A stretch of DNA of 64,000 bases, from the NCBI RefSeq assembly GCF_018732085.1, contig NZ_CP076103.1, forward strand, positions 1,116,001 through 1,180,000, given 5' to 3'. Position numbers and translations under genes: made by a program. The stretch comes from Lysobacter capsici (GTDB lineage: Bacteria > Pseudomonadota > Gammaproteobacteria > Xanthomonadales > Xanthomonadaceae). The stretch's first letter is position 1, and every line of letters begins with the position of its first letter. Positions 52,210 through 61,294 of this stretch are shown one piece after another. Below the pieces are notes generated by a model that saw nothing but the letters and a program-made list of their open reading frames with translations, was not told the DNA's origin and did not search any database.

Positions 52210-53225
52210 TGCCGTGGTGGAACAGCCTGATCGGCGACGCGCGCGAGTGGTTCGCGTGGCCGTGGTATCTGGCCGCGCTGCCGCTGCCGTTGCTGGTGCG
52301 TTGGTTGTTGCCGGCGGCGCGTGACGGTTCGGCCGCGCTCAAGGTGCCGTTCGGCGAACGCCTGGACGCGGTCGCCGCGGCCGGCGGCCGCAGCCTGCGC
52401 GGTGGTGGCGCCGGCGTGCTTGCCTGGCTGGCCTGGGCGCTGCTGTGCGTGGCCGCGGCGCGGCCGCAGGAACTCGGCGATGCGGTGCAGCCGCCGCAGG
52501 TCGGCCGCGACATGATGCTGGCGCTGGACCTGTCCGGCAGCATGAGCGAACCCGACATGACTTTAGGTTCCTCGCCAGTCGATCGCCTGACCGCGGCCAA
52601 GGCGGTGCTCGCCGATTTCCTCGATCGCCGCGCCGGCGATCGCATCGGCCTGCTGGTGTTCGGCCGCCGCGCCTACGTGCTCACGCCGCTGACGCTCGAT
52701 CGCGACACCGTGCGCGATCAGCTCAAGGACAGCGTGGTCGGCCTGGCCGGACAGGAAACCGCGATCGGCGATGCGATCGGCCTGGCGGTCAAGCGCCTGC
52801 GCGAACAACCGGCCGGGCAACGCGTGCTGATCCTGCTCACCGACGGCGTCAACACGCCCGGCACCGCCGATCCGCAGCGCGCCGCGCAGATCGCCCGCGA
52901 CGACGGCGTACGCATCCACACCATCGCCTTCGGCGGCGACGGCTCGATGTCGCTGTTCGGTTTCAAGATCGCCATTCCCGGCGGCGAGGCCGAGATCGAC
53001 GAAGACGCCTTGCGCAAGATCGCCGGCCTCACCGGCGGGCAGTTCTTCCGCGCGCGCGACACCGCCGAACTGGTCGGCATCTACGCGCAGATCGATCGGC
53101 TGGAACCGGTGAAACGCCCGGGCAAGGCGGTGCGCCCGCATATCGAACGCTATGCCTGGCCCCTGGCGGGCGCGTTCGCATTGGGCTTGCTGGCGTTCGT
53201 GTTGCCGCGACGGAGGCGGGCATGA
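52209..53225 (+). CDS. VWA domain membrane protein (BatA-like)
   Basis: 338 residues from ATG 52209 (MPWWNSLIGDAREWFAWPWY). Two N-terminal hydrophobic segments (about 18-35 and 68-86) flank a short periplasmic loop, a C-terminal helix lies at about 313-333 (PLAGAFALGLLAFVLP), and between lies a von Willebrand A domain (about 100-290) with an intact MIDAS: DLSGSMS, a Thr in LTPLTLDRDTV, and TDGVNTPGTADP. Such metal-ion-dependent adhesion sites bind partner proteins. Overlaps by 1 bp upstream and by 4 bp downstream (ATGA) mark it as a mid-operon gene. Confidence 0.93.
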   Translation: MPWWNSLIGDAREWFAWPWYLAALPLPLLVRWLLPAARDGSAALKVPFGERLDAVAAAGGRSLRGGGAGVLAWLAWALLCVAAARPQELGDAVQPPQVGRDMMLALDLSGSMSEPDMTLGSSPVDRLTAAKAVLADFLDRRAGDRIGLLVFGRRAYVLTPLTLDRDTVRDQLKDSVVGLAGQETAIGDAIGLAVKRLREQPAGQRVLILLTDGVNTPGTADPQRAAQIARDDGVRIHTIAFGGDGSMSLFGFKIAIPGGEAEIDEDALRKIAGLTGGQFFRARDTAELVGIYAQIDRLEPVKRPGKAVRPHIERYAWPLAGAFALGLLAFVLPRRRRA

Positions 53226-54955
53226 ATCCGCTGCCGTGGTTCGGCGATGCGAGCTTGGTATTCCTGCGTCCGCATTGGTTGTGGGCGCTGCTGGCGTTGC
53301 CGCTGCTGGGCTGGCTGTGGCGCAGCCGGCGCAAGCGCAGCAGCGTGTGGCGCGGCGCGGTCGATGCGCATCTGCTGCCGCATCTGCTCGAATCGCGCGG
53401 CGGCCGGCGTTCGCGGTTCGCGGTCATCGCCGCGGTGCTCGCGTACCTGATCGCGGTCTGCGCGCTCAGCGGTCCGAGCTGGCGCCAGAGCGAACAACCG
53501 CTGTGGCAGGGAAAAACGCCGCTGGTGATCGCGCTGGATCTGTCCAGCCGCATGCTCGCCAGCGATTTGCCGCCGAGCCGGCTGGCGCAGGCGCGATCCA
53601 AGCTGGCGTCGCTGTTGCGTCAGCGCAGCGGCGGCCAGGTCGGTCTGGTGGTGTACGCCGACGACGCCTACACCGTCGCGCCGATGACCGACGACCCGCG
53701 CAATCTCGCGGTGTTCCTCGACGCGCTCGCGCCCGACGTGATGCCGGGCGACGGCCAGCGCGCGGACCGGGCGATCGAATGGTCGACCAGGCTGCTGCGT
53801 CAGGCCGGTTTCGAACGTGGGCAGATATTGATAGTGAGCGATCGCGCCGACGGCGCCGAACGCCGCGCCGCGGCCAAGGCCGCCGCCGACGGCTACACGG
53901 TTTCCGCGCTCGGCCTGGGCACCGCCGCGGGCGCGGCGTTCCAGCGGCCCGACGGGCGCATCGTGATGGCGCGCATGGACGCCGAATCGTTGCGCGGCCT
54001 GGCCGCCGACGGCGGCGGCCGCTACGCCGCGATCAGCAACGACGACAGCGATCTGCGCGCCTTGCGCATTCTCGAGCCGGGCGCGGCCGACGCCGGCACC
54101 GCGCAGGGCGAGAAGACCTTGACCCGCGAAGACAACGGCTACTGGCTGCTGCCTTCGCTGATGCTGCTGGCCTTGCTCGCGTTCCGGCGTCGCAGCGGCG
54201 TGGCCGCGGTGTTGGCGCTGTGTCTGTGGCTGCCGATGGCGCCCGGTCATGCGCAGGGTCTGTGGAAGCGTCCCGACCAGGCCGAACACGAACGCATGGA
54301 GCAGGGCACCCAGGCGTATCGCAAGGGCGAATTCGAACGCGCCGCGCAGTTGTACCAGCGCAACCAGGGCGCCGACGCGCAGTACAACCTCGGCAACGCG
54401 ATGGCGCGCCAGGGCCGCTACGAAGAGGCGATCAAGGCCTACGACGGCGCCTTGAAACTGCAGCCGGGCATGGCCGACGCGATCGCCAACAAGCGCGCGG
54501 TCGAGGCGGCGATGAAGCGCAAGCCGCCGCCGAAGAACGGCGACAAGGGCGATTCGAAATCGCAGCCCAAGGACGGCAAGGACAACCAGGACGACAAGGG
54601 CAAGGGCGATTCGCCGCCGCAGGGCGATCCGTCGCAACAGCCCAAGCCGTCCAAGCCCGACGAGGCGAAAAAATCCAACCCCGAGCAGCCGCCCAAGGAC
54701 CCCGACGCGCAGCGCAAGGCCGATGCCGCGCAGCGCGAGAAGATCCAGCGCGAACTCGAACGTCAGGCCAAACAGCCCGGGCAGAAGACCGCCGCGACCG
54801 AACAAGCCAAACCGCTCACCCCCGAACAGCGCGAGCGCCGCGTCGCCAACGACGCCTGGCTCAAGCGCGTGCCCGACGATCCGGGCAGCCTGCTGCGGGA
54901 AAAATTCAAGATCGAATACGAGCGACGCCAGAATCAGGCGTTGCGGGGAGATTGA
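53222..54955 (+). CDS. VWA and TPR domain membrane protein (BatB/BatC-like fusion)
   Basis: The 577-residue product starts at ATG 53222. Two N-terminal membrane helices and a VWA domain (about 95-270) are followed by a transmembrane region (about 310-350) and TPR repeats (about 360-435: GTQAYRKGEFERAAQLYQRN, QYNLGNAMARQGRYEEAIKA, YDGALKLQPGMADAIANKRA). The C-terminal 140 residues are highly charged (PKNGDKGDSKSQPKDGKDNQ). The MIDAS reads DLSSRMLASD, so the second Ser of DxSxS is replaced by Met, which may weaken metal binding. It corresponds to BatB and BatC fused, as is common in gammaproteobacteria. Confidence 0.92.
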   Translation: MNPLPWFGDASLVFLRPHWLWALLALPLLGWLWRSRRKRSSVWRGAVDAHLLPHLLESRGGRRSRFAVIAAVLAYLIAVCALSGPSWRQSEQPLWQGKTPLVIALDLSSRMLASDLPPSRLAQARSKLASLLRQRSGGQVGLVVYADDAYTVAPMTDDPRNLAVFLDALAPDVMPGDGQRADRAIEWSTRLLRQAGFERGQILIVSDRADGAERRAAAKAAADGYTVSALGLGTAAGAAFQRPDGRIVMARMDAESLRGLAADGGGRYAAISNDDSDLRALRILEPGAADAGTAQGEKTLTREDNGYWLLPSLMLLALLAFRRRSGVAAVLALCLWLPMAPGHAQGLWKRPDQAEHERMEQGTQAYRKGEFERAAQLYQRNQGADAQYNLGNAMARQGRYEEAIKAYDGALKLQPGMADAIANKRAVEAAMKRKPPPKNGDKGDSKSQPKDGKDNQDDKGKGDSPPQGDPSQQPKPSKPDEAKKSNPEQPPKDPDAQRKADAAQREKIQRELERQAKQPGQKTAATEQAKPLTPEQRERRVANDAWLKRVPDDPGSLLREKFKIEYERRQNQALRGD

Positions 54956-54960
54956 GGCCG

Positions 54961-56679
54961 ATGTCGCGATTGCTGGTCAAACTCGGGTTGTGCCTGGCGC
55001 TGATGGGCTTCAGCGCCGGCGCCTTCGCGCAGGTGCGCGCGTGGCTCGATCGCGATCGCATCAACGCCGACGAAAGCATCGTCTTGAGCATCCAGCTCGA
55101 GGGCGTGGCCGGCAGCGGCCCGAACTACGGTCCCTTGCTCGGCGACTTCAAACTGGTCGCCAGCAATGCCGGCACCAGCCTGGAACCCGGGCGCGGCGGC
55201 ATGGTGATGCGGACCTTGTTCCTGGCCTCATTGCGGCCGCTGCGTAGCGGGCTGCTGACGATTCCGTCGCTGCAGGTCAACGGCATGAGCACGCGGCCGC
55301 TGAGCGTGATGGTCGTGGCCAATGCGCCCGAGCCGCCGCCGCCGCAACAGCAGCCGGTGGCGACCGGCGCGGACGTGTTCATGGAAACGCTGGTCGACGA
55401 CGACAGCCCGTATGTGCAGCAGGCGGTCGGACTGACGGTGCGGCTGTATTCGGCGCTGACCCTGGTCGGCGGCAAGCTCGATCAGCCCACGCCGCAGGGT
55501 GCGTCCTTGACCCGGGTCGGCGACGACAACCAATACGACCGCGACATCAGCGGCCGCCGCTACACCATCGTCGAGCGCCGCTTCCTGCTGGTGCCCGAGC
55601 GCAGCGGGCCGATGGCGTTGCCGCAGGCGCAGTTCGACGGACGCAGCGCGCCGGGGCTGTTCGATCAACTCACCGGCAGCGGCGGCGACGATCAGCATGC
55701 GCGGTCGCGGCCGCGCACCCTCAACGTGCTGGCCGCGCCGGCGAATGCGCCGCAGCCGTGGCTGCCGCTGCGCAGCGTGACCATGCGGTATCGCAGCACG
55801 CCGCAAGGCCTGCGCGTGGGCAGCGCCGCGGCGGTGGTGGTCGAGGCCACCATCGACGGCGCCAACGCCGCGCAACTGCCCGAACTGTTGCTGCCGCCGA
55901 TCGACGGCGTGCAGGTATTCCCCGAACCGGTCCAGGCCGACGAAGGCTTCAACGAAGGCCGGCCGCGGGTGCGGCTGACCCGCAAGTTTTCGCTGGTGCC
56001 GTCGCGTCCGGGCCCGGTGCGGGTAGACGGTCTGCGCCTGGACTGGTGGGACGTGGTCGGCGGCGCGGCGCGCAGCACGACCTTGCCTGCGTTGAATCTG
56101 ACCGTCACCGGCGTCGGCGGTGCGGCGGCTGCGGCGCCCACTCCTGGCGTGCCGCTTGCGGCCGATGCGGCCAACACGGGGGCGGCGATCGGTACCGGTG
56201 CAACGGCCGCGTCCGCGTCGCCGTTCGGCAACGCGGCCTGGGCCGGCGCGGCGCTGCTGTTCGCGGTGTTGTGGTTGATCACCCTGTTCTGGGCACTGCA
56301 TCTGCGCGGCCAGCCCTCGCGCGCGCCGGTTGTGGCCGCGCCGGGTAACGCGCCGGCCGCGGCCGGATCGCGCTCGCTGGCCTTGAATCTGCCGGCGCTC
56401 AAGCAATTGATCGACGTCGGCGATTTCGAACAGATCGCCACGGTGCTGCGTTCGCTCGCGCGTCCGCCCGCGGCCGACGACGACGAGCTGGTCGAGCGTC
56501 TGGCCGATCCGGAGCAACGCGAAGCGGTGCAGGCGCTGCGACGCGCGCGCTGGGGCGGTGGCGATGGCGTCGCCGCGCGCAATCAGCTGCGCGCGGCGTT
56601 CGCGCGTGCGCCGCAGTGGCGCGAGGTCGCGGTCGAAGCGCCTTCGCCGTTGCCGCCGTTGTATCCGCCTCGGGGTTGA
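54961..56679 (+). CDS. BatD family protein
   Basis: The 572-residue product starts at ATG 54961, 5 bp after the previous stop. It has a signal peptide (LGLCLALMGFSAGAFAQ), repeated Ig-like beta domains (VRAWLDRDRINADESIVLSI, YGPLLGDFKLVASNAGTSLE, VQQAVGLTVRLYSALTLVGG, RRYTIVERRFLLVPERSGPM) and a single C-terminal transmembrane helix (about 425-447, AWAGAALLFAVLWLITLFWA) with a cytoplasmic tail (LNLPALKQLIDVGDFEQIAT). This is the Oxygen-tolerance/BatD family. The periplasmic BatD portion probably works with the VWA proteins under MoxR control; the substrate process is unknown. Confidence 0.92.
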   Translation: MSRLLVKLGLCLALMGFSAGAFAQVRAWLDRDRINADESIVLSIQLEGVAGSGPNYGPLLGDFKLVASNAGTSLEPGRGGMVMRTLFLASLRPLRSGLLTIPSLQVNGMSTRPLSVMVVANAPEPPPPQQQPVATGADVFMETLVDDDSPYVQQAVGLTVRLYSALTLVGGKLDQPTPQGASLTRVGDDNQYDRDISGRRYTIVERRFLLVPERSGPMALPQAQFDGRSAPGLFDQLTGSGGDDQHARSRPRTLNVLAAPANAPQPWLPLRSVTMRYRSTPQGLRVGSAAAVVVEATIDGANAAQLPELLLPPIDGVQVFPEPVQADEGFNEGRPRVRLTRKFSLVPSRPGPVRVDGLRLDWWDVVGGAARSTTLPALNLTVTGVGGAAAAAPTPGVPLAADAANTGAAIGTGATAASASPFGNAAWAGAALLFAVLWLITLFWALHLRGQPSRAPVVAAPGNAPAAAGSRSLALNLPALKQLIDVGDFEQIATVLRSLARPPAADDDELVERLADPEQREAVQALRRARWGGGDGVAARNQLRAAFARAPQWREVAVEAPSPLPPLYPPRG

Positions 56680-56710
56680 GGGCGGGGCGAAAGCGGCAAA
56701 AGCAAAGGCA

Positions 56711-56750
56711 AAAGCAAATCCCCCCTGGCCCCCTTTTGCAAAGGGGGGAA
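56711..56750. repeat. REP-C element
   Basis: AAGCAAATCCCCCCTGGCCC followed by CCTTTTGCAAAGGGGGGAA. Confidence 0.85.
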
Positions 56751-56984
56751 CCCCTTCGGGATGGGGCGGGGCGTTGTGGTGGGTAATGGGCTTGGGATCG
56801 TTATTGCCATCGCAATTGCCATCGCCACGCCAACACATTGGATTGCATTCGCTCGTGTTCTGGCTCGGGCTCCGGTTTTGCCTTTGCCTTTGCCTTTGGC
56901 TGCGGTTCCGGCTTGGGCTCCGTCTCCGGCTTCGCGCTACAGCAGCCAGCATCGACCTAACCGCCGCTTCCCCCAAGCAACCCG

Positions 56985-57028
56985 TGCTTTTCCCCCTTTG
57001 AAAAAGGGGGGCAGGGGGGATTTGCTTT
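56985..57028. repeat. REP-C element, inverted partner
   Basis: TGCTTTTCCCCCTTTGAAAA followed by AGGGGGGCAGGGGGGATTTGC (in parts). Confidence 0.85.
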
Positions 57029-57174
57029 CCGCTTCTCGCTAGCACCCACCCATGCCAATCCCCACTGCTCCACCCACCCGGCCAAGCCCCACAACCCCCT
57101 GGTGTATCCTGCCGATTGTTTTGGCCAGGCCCCTGTAGGAGCGCGACTATGAGCAAAACCATGAGCGCAGCCCG

Positions 57175-58551
57175 ATGAGCGACACCGCATCCGCGCGCAA
57201 GGCGCTGCCGCTGCACTGGAAGATGGCGATCGGCTTTCTGACCGGTCTGGTGCTGGGCCTGATCGTCTACGCCGCCGGCATCGGCAGCGCCACCTGGGCG
57301 CAACTGGCCGGCGACGCCTGCCCGGCCGCCGCGGCCGGCACCGACGTCGCCTGGCAATGCCGGCCGCTGCTGAAGCTGTTCAGCGAGACCGTCACCGGCC
57401 CGGCCGGCGAGATCTTCCTGCGCCTGATCTTCATGCTGGTGATCCCGCTGCTGTTCTCGGCCCTGGTCATGGGCGTGAGCGAGATGGGCGACATCCGCGC
57501 GTTCGGTCGCGTGGGTTGGCGCACGCTCGGCCTGACCGTGGTGATGTCGGGCCTGGCGGTGGTGCTCGGCCTGGTCATGGTCAATATCTTCCAGCCCGGC
57601 GCCGGGGTCGATCCGGCCCAGGCGCAGCAGCTCATGGCCGAGAACGCCGAGCGCACCCAAAGCATCGTCCAGGGCAGCGCCACCGCGCCCAAGGGCATGC
57701 AGATGCTGATTTCGATCGTGCCCGACAACGTCGTCAAGGCCGCGGCCGACGACGCGATCCTGGCGGTGATGTTCTTCGCCCTGATGGTCGGCGTGGGCAT
57801 GGTGCTGACCAAGTCCAAGGCGGTCGACACCTTGCGCGAAGGCATCCAGGGCCTGTTCGAGATTTCGATGACCCTGATCGGCCTGGTCATCAAGCTGGCG
57901 CCGTACGCGGTGTTCTGCTTCATGTTCAACCTGGCCTCGGCGTTCGGCTGGGACTTGCTGTTCAAGCTCGCCAAGTACGTCGCCGTGGTGGTCGCCGCGC
58001 TGGCGATCCATCTGTTCGTGGTGTATTCGCTGGCGCTCAAATTCATCGGCGGACGCTCGCCGCTGGAATTCTTCAAGGGCGCGCAGGAAGCGATGGTGCT
58101 GGCGTTCTCGACCGCGTCGAGCAACGCGACCCTGCCGACCGCGCTGCGGGTGGCCGACGAACTCAAGCTGCCGCGGCGCATCTCGCGCTTCGTGCTGACC
58201 GTCGGCGCGACCGCCAACCAGAACGGCACCGCCTTGTTCGAAGGCGTCACGGTGATCTTCCTGGCCCAGTTCTTCGGCGTCGACCTGAGCCTGGGCCAGC
58301 AGGTGATGGTGATGCTGGTGTGCATCCTGGGCGGCATCGGCACTGCCGGCGTCCCGTCGGGTTCGCTGCCGGTGGTGGCGATGATCTGCGCGATGGTGAA
58401 CGTGCCGCCGCAGGGCATCGGCCTGATCCTCGGCGTCAACCACTTCCTCGACATGTGCCGGACCACGCTCAACGTCACCGGCGACATCGCGATCGCGGCG
58501 ATGGTGTCGCGCGGGGTCGAGGACCCGCCGGCGGAGCGGATGGAGGACTGA
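57175..58551 (+). CDS. Dicarboxylate/amino acid:cation symporter (DAACS family)
   Basis: The 458-residue inner-membrane carrier has about eight transmembrane helices and two re-entrant loops. Family motifs are FLRLIFMLVIPLLFSALVMG (TM2-3), the serine-rich loop AFSTASSNATLPTALRVADE (HP1), TVGATANQNGTALFEGVTVI (NxxGT in TM7) and GGIGTAGVPSGSLPVVAMIC (HP2) with LDMCRTTLNVTGD (TM8, binding residues D and R/N). A periplasmic insert (about 40-65) contains two Cys. It takes up C4-dicarboxylates or glutamate/aspartate with Na+ or H+; substrate is not assignable. It is monocistronic, with a terminator after it. Confidence 0.94.
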   Translation: MSDTASARKALPLHWKMAIGFLTGLVLGLIVYAAGIGSATWAQLAGDACPAAAAGTDVAWQCRPLLKLFSETVTGPAGEIFLRLIFMLVIPLLFSALVMGVSEMGDIRAFGRVGWRTLGLTVVMSGLAVVLGLVMVNIFQPGAGVDPAQAQQLMAENAERTQSIVQGSATAPKGMQMLISIVPDNVVKAAADDAILAVMFFALMVGVGMVLTKSKAVDTLREGIQGLFEISMTLIGLVIKLAPYAVFCFMFNLASAFGWDLLFKLAKYVAVVVAALAIHLFVVYSLALKFIGGRSPLEFFKGAQEAMVLAFSTASSNATLPTALRVADELKLPRRISRFVLTVGATANQNGTALFEGVTVIFLAQFFGVDLSLGQQVMVMLVCILGGIGTAGVPSGSLPVVAMICAMVNVPPQGIGLILGVNHFLDMCRTTLNVTGDIAIAAMVSRGVEDPPAERMED

Positions 58552-58584
58552 GGTTCGGTTCGCTTGTTCTGTCGCTGAATCCAG

Positions 58585-58615
58585 AAGGCCCGCCGCGATG
58601 GCGGGCCTTTTGTTT
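58585..58615 (+). terminator. Rho-independent terminator after the DAACS symporter gene
   Basis: AAGGCCCGCC / GGCGGGCCTT with a GCGAT loop, followed by TTGTTT. Confidence 0.88.
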
Positions 58616-58652
58616 GGGTCGCTGTTGCCTGGATCGCATTGGCTTCGGCCAC

Positions 58653-58769
58653 AGTCGGGGCTGAAAGCCCCTCCCACAAAAGACCTCGCGACCTTCGCGC
58701 GAGTGCGCCGCGTCCGTCGCCGCGCGAGGCCCCGAGGTCTTTTGTGGGAGGGGCCTTCAGCCCCGACTC
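58653..58769. repeat. REP-A pair, outward orientation
   Basis: CAGTCGGGGCTGAAAGCCCC / TCCCACAAAAGACCTCGCG is followed by GAGGTCTTTTGTGGGAGGGG / CCTTCAGCCCCGACTC, so the two TTTTGTGGGAGG heads face inward and the stems can pair. Confidence 0.87.
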
Positions 58770-59029
58770 GCCATCTCGCCAACGACGCAGGCCCCGAATC
58801 AGGTCCAGCTCCCCAAACCATGCCGATCCTGTCCAAACCCAGGCCCAACAGGGCCCGAGCACCACCACGGCACCCTCAGCGCACACCGCGCCAACCCCTC
58901 GCGCGCGACAGCGCCGGCCAGGGGTGGGACAATGGCGGCTCTTCGCCGGCTCCGCCCCAGATCGCCCGCGCTCTGGCCCGGACCCGGCTTTCAAGACCGG
59001 CCTTCCCAGCCCTCAGACCGCAGACCCTC

Positions 59030-61030
59030 ATGACGACGCCCAGCCGCCGCGACCTCGCCAACGCCATCCGATTCCTCGCCATCGACGCGGTGCAGGCCGC
59101 CAACTCCGGTCACCCGGGCATGCCGATGGGCATGGCCGACATCGCCGAGGTGCTGTGGAACGACTACCTGACCCACAACCCCGGCAACCCCAAGTGGTTC
59201 AACCGCGACCGCTTCATCCTCTCCAACGGCCACGGCTCGATGCTGCAGTACGCGCTGCTGCACCTGTCGGGCTATCCGTTGCCGATCGAGGAGCTCAAGC
59301 GCTTCCGCCAGCTGGGTTCGATGACCCCGGGCCATCCGGAAAACTTCGAAACCCCCGGCATCGAAACCACCACCGGCCCGCTCGGCCAGGGCTTCGCCAA
59401 CGCGGTCGGCATGGCGCTGGGCGAGAAGCTGCTGGCGCAGCGTTTCAACCGTCCCGAGCATGAGATCGTCGATCACCGCACCTGGGTGTTCATGGGCGAC
59501 GGCTGCCTGATGGAAGGCATCTCGCACGAAGCCGCCTCGCTGGCCGGCACCTGGGGCCTGCACAAGCTGGTCGCGTTCTGGGACGACAACAAGATCTCGA
59601 TCGACGGCAACACCGACGGCTGGTTCACCGACGACACTCCGGCGCGTTTCGAAGCCTACGGCTGGCGGGTGATCCGCAACGTCGACGGCCAGGACGCGGT
59701 CGAGATCAAGACTGCGATCGACACCGCGCTCAAGCACAGCGACAAGCCGACCCTGATCTGCTGCCGCACCGCGATCGGTTTCGGTTCGCCGAACAAGGCC
59801 GGCAAGGAATCCTCGCACGGCGCGCCGCTGGGCAAGGACGAAGTCGCCGCGACTCGCGCTGCGTTGAACTGGCCCTACGCCGAATTCGAAATCCCGCAGG
59901 CGATCTACGACGGCTGGCGCTCGCACAGCACCGGCGCGGTGCGCGAGGACCAGTGGAATCGCTTGTTCGACGCCTACGCCGCGCAGTACCCGGCCGAAGC
60001 GGCTGAACTCACCCGCCGTTCGCATGCCGAGCTGCCCGCCGATTTCCTCGCCCAGGCCGACGCCTACATCGCCAAGCTGCAGGCCGAAGGCCTGACCATC
60101 GCCTCGCGCAAGGCCTCGCAGATGGCGATCGAAGCCTTCGCGCCGCTGCTGCCGGAACTGATCGGCGGTTCGGCCGACCTGGCGCATTCGAATCTGACCT
60201 TGTGGAAGGCCAGCAAGTCGGTCGCCAGCAGCGATCCGAACGCGAACTACGTGTATTACGGCGTGCGCGAATTCGCCATGACCGCGATCAGCAACGGCCT
60301 GCAACTGCACGGCGGCTTCATTCCGTTCGACGCGACCTTCCTGGTGTTCAGCGACTACGCGCGCAACGCGGTGCGCATGAGCGCGTTGATGGGCGCTCAT
60401 GCGATCCACGTCTACACCCACGACTCGATCGGTCTGGGCGAAGACGGCCCGACCCACCAGCCGATCGAGCACCTGGCTTCGCTGCGCTACATCCCGCACA
60501 ACGACGTGTGGCGTCCGTGCGACGCGGTCGAATCGGTGGTGTCGTGGAAGGCCGCGATCGCGCGCAAGGACGGCCCGAGCTGCCTGGTGTTCTCGCGCCA
60601 GAACCTGATCCACCAGCCGCGCGACGCGCAGCAGGTCGCGCAGATCGAACAAGGCGGCTACGTGCTGCGCGACAGCGAAGGCACCCCCGACGTGATCTTG
60701 ATCGCGACCGGTTCGGAAGTCGGCCTGGCCACCCAGGCTGCCGACGTGCTGACCGGCGAAGGCGTCAAGGTGCGCGTGGTGTCGATGCCGTCGAGCGACG
60801 TGTTCGACCGCCAGCCGCTGGAGTACCGCCAGTCGGTGCTGCCCAACGCGGTGCGCAAGCGCGTCGCGGTCGAAGCGGGCGTCACCGATTTCTGGCGCAA
60901 GTACGTCGGCCTGGACGGCGACGTGGTCGGCATCGATACGTTTGGTGCCTCGGCGCCGGCCGAAGCGCTGTTCCCGCATTTCGGCTTCACCGTCGAGCAT
61001 GTGGTCGCGGCGGTGAAGGCGCTGGGCTGA
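59030..61030 (+). CDS. tkt: Transketolase
   Basis: 666 residues from ATG 59030 (MTTPSRRDLANAIRFLAIDA). This ThDP-dependent enzyme of the non-oxidative pentose phosphate pathway transfers two-carbon ketol units. Motifs are NSGHPGMPMGMADIAEVLW, GPLGQGFANAVGMALGEKL, the ThDP/Mg motif GDGCLMEGISHEAASLAGTW ... DDNKISIDG, then IGGSADLAHSN, GVREFAMTAISNGLQLHGGF and THDSIGLGEDGPTHQPIEHL, and the C-terminal domain ending in FGFTVEHVVAAVKALG. Length matches E. coli TktA (663). A terminator follows. Confidence 0.97.
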   Translation: MTTPSRRDLANAIRFLAIDAVQAANSGHPGMPMGMADIAEVLWNDYLTHNPGNPKWFNRDRFILSNGHGSMLQYALLHLSGYPLPIEELKRFRQLGSMTPGHPENFETPGIETTTGPLGQGFANAVGMALGEKLLAQRFNRPEHEIVDHRTWVFMGDGCLMEGISHEAASLAGTWGLHKLVAFWDDNKISIDGNTDGWFTDDTPARFEAYGWRVIRNVDGQDAVEIKTAIDTALKHSDKPTLICCRTAIGFGSPNKAGKESSHGAPLGKDEVAATRAALNWPYAEFEIPQAIYDGWRSHSTGAVREDQWNRLFDAYAAQYPAEAAELTRRSHAELPADFLAQADAYIAKLQAEGLTIASRKASQMAIEAFAPLLPELIGGSADLAHSNLTLWKASKSVASSDPNANYVYYGVREFAMTAISNGLQLHGGFIPFDATFLVFSDYARNAVRMSALMGAHAIHVYTHDSIGLGEDGPTHQPIEHLASLRYIPHNDVWRPCDAVESVVSWKAAIARKDGPSCLVFSRQNLIHQPRDAQQVAQIEQGGYVLRDSEGTPDVILIATGSEVGLATQAADVLTGEGVKVRVVSMPSSDVFDRQPLEYRQSVLPNAVRKRVAVEAGVTDFWRKYVGLDGDVVGIDTFGASAPAEALFPHFGFTVEHVVAAVKALG

Positions 61031-61111
61031 GTCACGGCTGATGCACGATTGACCGTCGGGTATGGCGCATAGCCAGGCCCGGCGCAGTCGGCTTCATTAT
61101 TACGAAACGAT

Positions 61112-61144
61112 AAATCCGGGGCGGCGACGCTCCGGATTTTTTCG
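61112..61144 (+). terminator. Rho-independent terminator after tkt
   Basis: AAATCCGG / CCGGATTT stem (with a 13-bp GC-rich loop) followed by TTTTCG, about 80 bp after the tkt stop. Confidence 0.75.
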
Positions 61145-61294
61145 TTCCGGCGCCGCGCCGCATGGCAAACTCGCCGCGTCCGGGGGGGCGATGACACTAC
61201 CGCTCGTACCGCCGTAAGGCGCGCCGCCGACAACCGGCCGCGGCGGGCAGCGCGGGCAGCGGTTGCCTTCGTTCAACGCAGGGAAACGATCTTG

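Larger units (their letters stand above)
56680..57174. other. Gene-free region with two REP-C elements
   Basis: Two opposed REP-C elements (56711-56750 and 56985-57028) flank low-complexity GCCTTTGCCTTTGCC/TTGCCATCGCAATTGCC sequence (about 56805-56925). Near the downstream gene is a short CCTGTAGGAGCGCGACTATG word like the one at 16877. No gene is supported. Confidence 0.7.
58552..59029. other. Intergenic region with terminator and a REP-A pair
   Basis: Holds the symporter terminator (58585-58615) and an outward REP-A pair (58653-58769); the remaining 260 bp before tkt have no recognised feature. The open frame extending upstream of tkt is not coding. Confidence 0.7.

Noticed and set aside
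55228..58848. Minus-strand open frame of about 1206 codons over batD and the symporter gene
   Set aside because: Opposite-strand shadow; it runs through REP-C repeats and has no family features.
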